From contig OY986438.1 in assembly GCA_963920525.1 (NCBI GenBank), positions 124,564,920 to 124,628,919 of the forward strand: a DNA stretch of 64,000 nt. Direction: 5' to 3'. A program made the position numbers and the translations under genes. The DNA is from Dichetophora obliterata. Taxonomy: Eukaryota > Arthropoda > Insecta > Diptera > Sciomyzidae. Under the pieces are notes generated by a model, which was not told the origin of the DNA, did not search any database, and was given only the letters and a program-made list of their open reading frames with translations. Positions 57,741 through 64,000 of the stretch are shown here, in pieces (within the stretch, counting starts at the first letter, position 1; each line of letters begins with the position of its first letter).

Positions 57741-58217
57741 AATTTTTCACATTAATGAAAAAGAACCCAAATATACCAACGAAACTTAATCTATACATTT
57801 TTCGCGGTTTTTTGGGCGAAATAGCTCTGCGTGCATGGGTTAGATCGGAAGATTTTATTTCTTGCAAAAAAAAAGGCGTTAAGAACAAAATAAAAAAGTA
57901 CTGAGAAGTGGAAACGACGTATAAGAAAAATCAAAAATTAAGGATGTTTTGTTTCTAACGCCTTTAATGCGACCAGAAAATGCAGATTGGCTCAAAAATT
58001 TAGTATCGTTTGAAAAAAAAAACAAAGGATGTAGGCGAGTCGGCCAATTCATGTGACGAATAAGATTAAAAAATTTGCAGTTTTGCCACGAATTTTTCGA
58101 ACCTATCAGTATTTTCGAGTCACAGAAGATGAACTGGAGAAAACATCATTTACTTTTTCTAAACTCAGACACTATATTCATTTATAACACTTTTGTCATC
58201 AAAAATTTGTATAAAAT
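57741..58217. other. Region downstream of the transposase gene
   Basis: A Glu/Lys-rich tail (NEETDEEKDEEL, stop at ~57740) ends the RAG1-like frame. Open frame 57698-57904 is an overlapping Lys-rich frame. I see no inverted terminus. Confidence 0.35.
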
Positions 58218-58440
58218 CTATAGTAATAAAACTTATTTTCTGTTTGTTTGTTTGTTTGTTTGGCCTTTATACAAATCTAAACGGCTCAACGCATTCTGCT
58301 CAAACTAGGTATATATATATTAAGTGCATCCCAACTTAAAATGTTACATACTTAGTTTTTGCCACGCCCCCTCTGAAATTTACCAACTAACGGTAATTAA
58401 GTTATTTTAAAACTTTTTAGTATAGAAGATTTTTGTGTAT
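58218..58440 (+). repeat. Helitron-like 5' segment, copy 1
   Basis: CTATAGTAATAAAACTTATT then (TTTG)5, ATACAAATCTAAACGG, AAGTGCATCC-ACTTAAAATG, CTTAGTTTTTGCCACGCCCC. Copy 2 at 59026-59244 shows the same blocks, plus a 3' end. Confidence 0.65.
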
Positions 58441-59025
58441 TTAAATTTAAAAATTTTTTGTTATTTTGACATAAAAAACACTGACATATCTTCAAAATTG
58501 GAGAAATTTTCAGTACAACGACTTTTTCATAAAACATCGTTGCCTAAGAATGAGAAAAAAACGATATGAAAATCAAAGTTTAAATCAAAGATGCAAATAT
58601 CTCCGCTGTCCATTAATATATTTCATTCAATTTTTTTTCTTGTTCAAAAGTTCAATAAAAGCATTTAAAATTGGTTGAACTGTACCGTTAAGTCAGTGTA
58701 TATATGTTTTTTGATGATGTCAAAAAATGACCCAAAAATTGTTTTTGTTAAAAAATTTAAATTAATTAAAAATTGTACATCTGCCTACCTTTTATATTAC
58801 ATAGCATTTATTTGCAAAAATTGTTCCAGTTAAGCGCAAAAATTATTTGTCATCAAAAAAACAAGGGTTGAATTTTATCGCAAAATTTATTTTTTCCAAA
58901 ATGTTGTTTTTATATATATTACAAAAAATTCAAGTCTCAAAAATAATTTATTTTAAAAAATTACCCCAATGTCTCTTTTCAATCAAAATTTATGGCTAAA
59001 AATCTATTTTTTCATACAATTGACT

Positions 59026-59244
59026 ATAGTAATAAAACTCGTTTTCTGTTTGTTTGTTTGTTTGTTTAGTTTTTATACAAATCTAAACGGTTCAACGGAT
59101 TTCATTCAAACTAGGTATACACATTAAGTGCATCCTGACTTAAAATGTTACGTACTTAGTTTTTGCCACGCCCCTCCTAAATTTTTCAATTCAATTTACA
59201 AATAAAACAAATGACTCTCGAGTAACACCGGGTATATCAGCTAG
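59026..59244 (+). mobile_element. Short Helitron-like element, copy 2, with CTAGT end
   Basis: Same start as 58218 (CTATAGTAATAAAACTCGTT, (TTTG)n), ending GAGTAACACCGGGTATATCAGC then CTAGT, the usual Helentron-type terminus in insects. About 219 bp, no coding. Confidence 0.65.
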
Positions 59245-59472
59245 TAGTTAATAAAAAACTCAGTGAGAGAAGAGCGCTCCGTTCCCCTTGTAGTATGTTC
59301 AAAAACAAAGGGAAGCTCATATTACATACATAACTCTTTAAAAAAATATGCAATATTTTAAAAAAATTGCACTTTTAAACAGAAAGTTTCATTTTTTTTT
59401 GCTGTTTTTTGAAAAAAGTCTAGTTTTTGTTGTGCTTACGATTCTGAGACCAACAGCTAATGTATGATGTAA

Positions 59473-59592
59473 GCATGGATAAAAAAATTTTAATGGTTTC
59501 AAAGTTATAAAAATTTCAAAATTTTTCCTTTTGCATGGATAAAAAAATTTTAATGGTTTCAAAGTTATAAAAATTTCAAAATTTTTCCTTTT
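59473..59592 (+). repeat. Exact 60-bp tandem duplication
   Basis: Two identical units starting GCATGGATAAAAAAATTTTA at 59473 and 59533. No differences, so the duplication is recent or is an assembly artefact. Confidence 0.95.
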
Positions 59593-62492
59593 GTGCAGTC
59601 ACAAATAGGCATTTTTTATAAGGTTTTTAAGAATTTTATATATTGAACACAACAATAAAATAAATATACATTAGAAGTTTTCACAGAAATAATTAATTCA
59701 CTAAACACGTAAGTGCCCTATGTCGGGCTCAATATGTTCACATACTTCGTCGGCTTCTCATTGTAGTAGTGAGGATTAATTGAGGACTTTCATTCATTGA
59801 ATAATCAGTTTTTTATCTTAAAGGGAACTTGTAATTGAGTCTTTTAAAAAAATTTGATTGGACCGTTTGTTTAAATATCATACAAAAACTTAAACCTTGT
59901 ATAGAAATTAGTTCCTTTTGTTCAAATATCTTCAAAAGCCATTTTTCAGTAGGCATATTTAGGCCCTTTTGAACAGAAACATAAATGCACAAAATATTGG
60001 AAAATTTTACGATTTTCTTAATTTCTTTTTGTGCAAATGATATGATTAAATACGTTAAGAGCTAATCCATAGTACAAACAGCTTTTTTCAAAAATTTTAT
60101 ATATGAACTTTTGAACAGACACTCCACATTTGTATTAAGTGTTGTTTCAGAAAATATTTCAACAAAATATCCTTGCAATTTCTCAAATTTGGATTTTTAC
60201 AATTTTTTTATTGAAACAAGATATAAAATAACATTTTTCGAAAAATTAGATATCGCAACTCTGGTATTTTTAATCCAATTTTTATGCTTGTTAACTCATT
60301 TAAAGGAACAATTAAAAACGAAATGCATACCTGTTTTTTTAAAATTTACTTGAAGAGATGTTTTGGACTCTTGTTAAACGCTTCTTCACTTATTGGTGTC
60401 TTGAGCTAGTTTTAAAAGTCAATCAATCGGCACGAAACTTTATAGATTTAATTTTTATATCAAATCGACTATTTTTAGTCTATGGCGTCAACATTTTGGT
60501 CTATGGGGGAGCAAACATTTAATATACATATAAAAATACCTTTTGATTTATCGATATAAAATACTATCAATATTTTTCTTTACTAAACCCCCCCCCCCTG
60601 GGTAAATCCTGGCTACGGGCCTGTTACAAGTTAAGGTAGTAAGCACTGAAGTGGGTTCTGATACTTCTGGTGAATGAAATTCACTTATTGAATTGAAATA
60701 ATAGATTTAACGACAAATACTTATTTTTGTTTTTTATATTCTATACTATATTCTATACCATTACATAAAAGGAGACTCAAGTATGATAGAGACAGCAGAG
60801 CTTGAGAACGGCAGGCGCTTTTTCAATATTTAATTTTCTATTTGGTAGCTATGGGTAAAAAAATTAATTTGAATTAAAAGAGTATAACCACACGATTTCT
60901 TTATTGTTATTCTCAGCGAGAAAAAAAGATATTTCATTTTAAATAAACGCTAAATAAACGCGATAGTGTGCAAAGCTAACAAGATAGAATAGTTTGTTGT
61001 TTTGAAAAATTTATTATATCTTTTTCGCTGCGAGACAAAAGCCATCTTTGCTAGATTTTTTGAGCAAGATAAAAAAAGTCAACAAGGTTCGAAAAAAATA
61101 GACAGCAATACATAGTGTGTGCTGTGCGGTACCAGTTCGGCCACTTTTTTGAATGTAAAAATACTGCCACTTTTACTAATAAGGGTCAGCTTTTGGGCCA
61201 AAGAAGATGAATATGGTTTATGTATTTTCGCGATCTGAATTTAAATCCGCAGTCTCTTTCAGGTCAAGTTTTGAAGATTTAGGCAAAAATGTGGAAAACT
61301 GTTATTTTTTTGTTAATTGGACTACAGTAATCCCCGCTTAATTTCATCACACTTAATTGATTTCCCCTCTCTTATGAACGAAAAGATATGTTAGATTACG
61401 CTCCCATAAGAAATGCACGGTATTGTTCCGTTTAATTTATTCCCGCTTAATTGAATTCCGTGGATATTTGCTCATAAAAATTTGGGCCATTGAGTAAAAT
61501 CAATATAAAAAATCCCGCTTCATTATTTCCCAAAAATGTGGGTCACGGCTTTCTGGGAAATGAAAGAAAATGTCACTTAATGCGTAATATCATTGCTTTT
61601 TCAAAAATATATAGAATATTACTCTCGAATTTACAAATAACGAGATATTTTAGTTTGAGTTGATCTTTTTAACACCTGAACTCTTACGGATTAATACGCA
61701 AAAATCGAATGTTGTCGTAGAGTTCTTCAATATTTTATTAGATGAATGGTAATGAAACGTATATCATTCCAAAGGTACTGCACCACAGATGACCCAAAAC
61801 ATGTTCGGTTTTAGATTTATGACCAACGACTTGAAATATGGGCGTTGAAAATTTATATTCGTTTAACCAGTGAAGAAAAATAATTTTTTTTCAATTTTTA
61901 AATATTTCCAAAACCGTTTAGTTTTCAGATCCAAGCTTGCATGACTATTATTTTATGCTAAGTATCAACCGAAATCATGTACGTTAAGTATCTCAATTAT
62001 AATTTTTTTATCAAATATTTAAAAACTTAAATTTCTCATGTTGAGATGTAGATAAATACACCATGCACGATACGGCAAGATATATCCAGTAATGTAGGGT
62101 TGACAGGATTATTTCTTCTTCTTCTTTTCCATGTTTTCTTTTTCCTTACTGTAAACTGGAATTTCTTGAAAACGACGAAATACAAGCCTTCTAGTCCAAA
62201 TAAAGAAGCGAGGCAAATGCTTCTTTTGCGTTGAAAAAAAACAGAGGGTAAAACAGGAGTTGGCCTGCTGTCTCTGCAAAAAAAAACTATTTGTAAAGCA
62301 CATCACAACAGAAATATGTGCACGAATTGCATTGCAAATAAATGACATTTTTTTATAAGTAAGTACATGAACTTAAACCTATAATAAAATTATTTTATTT
62401 CATTCAAAAGTTTATGTATGTAGAATTCTACACTTCAACGAGGAAATATGATTTTTTCTCAACGTTTGACTACGGTTAAGTAATAGCACGTT
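59593..62492. other. A+T-rich stretch, no supported gene
   Basis: A poly-C run followed by TGGGTAAATCCTGGCTACGGGCC (60588-60621) looks like one end of a DNA transposon, but no partner was found. CAGTAATCCCCGCTTAATTT at ~61325 with related CCCGCTTAATTG at ~61443 may be a worn pogo-type MITE. Open frame 60111-60353 is unrecognised. Confidence 0.4.
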
Positions 62493-62640
62493 CTCACGGC
62501 ACCTCAAATTATTTAATTCGGCCCTTATTCGTAATTCGAGACTCAATTATGTTCCGAACTAAGTAATTCGCCATACAATATTTGTCAATCTGAATTGCCT
62601 CATTCGAAGGTAATTCACTTTGAATTACCATCCGAATGAC
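62493..62640 (+). repeat. Arm-like sequence related to the 53.7-kb captured-gene element
   Basis: GTTCTCAC, then TTATTCGTAATT, AAGTAATTCGCCATACA, TTTGTCAATCTGAATTG, TTGAATTACCATCCGAATGACAT parallels 53709-53850 block by block, with 65-75% identity by eye. No partner arm or gene cargo seen downstream. Confidence 0.45.
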
Positions 62641-64000
62641 ATAAAAATTGGTTTCATCTCTAATTTTGATTGAAAATTAATCGAAAACTGCACTTCTATA
62701 GAAGAAGAAAGACAAACAAAACAAATAGATGTCAGCAGTCAAAGTGATTATTTTTTTTTAAATTAATTTAAATAATAAATAAACATTTTACAGCAACCCC
62801 TGTTTCTGCTTATGGATTACAATCCTCAGAAAGTCCAACACCGGCTACGCTGTCTACAATTCTTTTGGATATAAGTATCTTTTTAAAAGGTGGACCGTCA
62901 AGTGTGCATAATACGTGAAATGTAATATCTGCAAAAGTAATGCATGCATTTTTATGATAAATTTACTCTAAAATTTGAAGTTTTCGTGAATTTTCTCTCC
63001 TAAACCAAACGAGAGAGACAATTTTTGTATTCATATTTAGGCTAAGGAGGCTAAGGAGGCTTTGTATTCATACTTAGGCTTAGCGAAAATTTATTTTTTT
63101 TTGCTAAAATTTATTTTTTCCAAGTGTTGTTTTTATATTTTTTATACATCATCCAAAATAGTTTTATTAAAAAATTTCTTAAATATATCTTACCAATCAA
63201 AAGCTATAAATAAATATATACATATTTTCATACCATGAAGAAAGAAAGCTGTTGTACATTTTTAGTATTTGAAAAGGAACAAATCATATAGAATTAAAAA
63301 GGTACTGTTGCACAAATGAGCAGATACAACTGTGAACTAGTGAAATATGATCCAAAGTATAAGCGTTAAATAAAATTAATTTTGCTATTCGAAAAATTCT
63401 AAGCAATGAGAGAAACCATGAGGTAACTTTTAAACTATGAATGGCATTGGCAAAAAGTAAAATGCTTACCTAAATTCCAGAGATTGTCCATACGACAAAA
63501 AATAAATTTTTGAAATTGTATGGAAAGATAAAAAAGTAACAGGTGTGAAAATCTGCATAAAATGTGCAAATTTTGAAAACTTAAAGAGAAAATAATATTA
63601 AGTAAAGAAGTTAAAATCGGACGATGCGTTAAAACGATATGGTCCAATTAACTGAAAAAGAACCGGTATGCATATTTTTGCCAAAATCTCTAAAACTTGA
63701 CCAGATAGAAAAACAAACGGATTACGAATTTAAATTAAACGCACAAAAATATATATGGAACCACTTTTGTCGATTTGATTGAAAACATTCATCTGCACAA
63801 TCGCGAAATTACTTTTCACACAAGGAATGACGCTGATCAAGAATATATATACTTTTCTTTACCGGCGACGCCTACTTTTGTGCATAAGACACGTTTTCAC
63901 AATGTTTATATACTCTGACATCTTCAGGTGTTTAATATTAACTGACTTGGAATCAAAATTTTTAAATCTATTTTTTAAAAATTAAGGATTGGATTATAAA
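62641..64000. other. A+T-rich end of window, no supported gene
   Basis: A short duplicated word at 63029-63080 (TTGTATTCATA-TTAGGCT with GGCTAAGGAGGCTAAGGAGG). Otherwise nothing recognised. Confidence 0.35.

Noticed and set aside
60588..60621. End of a DNA transposon (poly-C then CTGGCTACGGGCC)
   Set aside because: Looks like a common insect TIR, but no partner end or duplication was found.
61325..61470. Worn pogo-like MITE
   Set aside because: CCCGCTTAATT words recur, but in direct and not clearly inverted order, and no TA-bounded pair is visible.

Overview
This window reads as A+T-rich euchromatic or pericentric DNA of a higher (brachyceran) fly. I see gypsy/17.6-type errantivirus structure, Dipteran-style short introns, mariner, hAT, piggyBac, Helitron/DINE-like and non-LTR elements, and degraded copies of fly POLR3K and YRDC genes. 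A tephritid fruit fly is my best guess, but nothing here proves the family. Almost every recognisable coding segment belongs to a transposable element, and no intact single-copy host gene is visible. A 35-codon open frame running off the left edge (1-105, minus) is the only possible exception.

Layout. 113-1267: foldback element with minisatellite arms. 1354-1664 and 8163-8566: two halves of a dead non-LTR retrotransposon (minus), split by a very young errantivirus at 1665-8162. Its 760-bp LTRs look identical, the target duplication is CGCG, env is intact, and a single ORF fuses Gag directly to integrase with no protease, reverse transcriptase or RNase H. 12.99-20.24 kb: a decayed Ty1/copia element broken by a small TIR element (13209-13619), a 2.9-kb piggyBac-like element (15546-18433, TTAA duplications, first catalytic Asp replaced by Ala) and a Helitron/DINE-like sequence with seven ~142-bp repeats (20237-21540). 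30.45-33.1 kb: mariner remnant interrupted by a hAT element with a perfect 8-bp duplication. 33.7-38.0 kb: two non-LTR relics, a strong 34-bp-arm hairpin and a ~39-bp palindromic minisatellite. 40.2-44.7 kb: two TIR elements with perfect 8-bp duplications, one holding a nested foldback. 49.4-50.2 kb: PIF-like MITE. 51.5-52.75 kb: non-LTR relic with a (TAA)n tail.

The most unusual locus is 53.1-57.7 kb. An exon-intron gene for a RAG1/Transib-type transposase (CxxC, HxxxxH and SEExxExRNK signatures) is interrupted by two elements. In one intron sits a 1.67-kb TIR element flanked by TAA that carries a genomic copy of two neighbouring host genes: the RNA polymerase III subunit RPC10 (POLR3K, with its 59-bp intron) and the tRNA-modification enzyme YRDC. 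A deletion has fused the two reading frames. The other insertion is a 526-bp piggyBac MITE.

The rest (about half the window) is A+T-rich DNA with no gene I can support. Short open frames there are not convincing. All calls come from reading the sequence and recalled family knowledge; no database search was possible.
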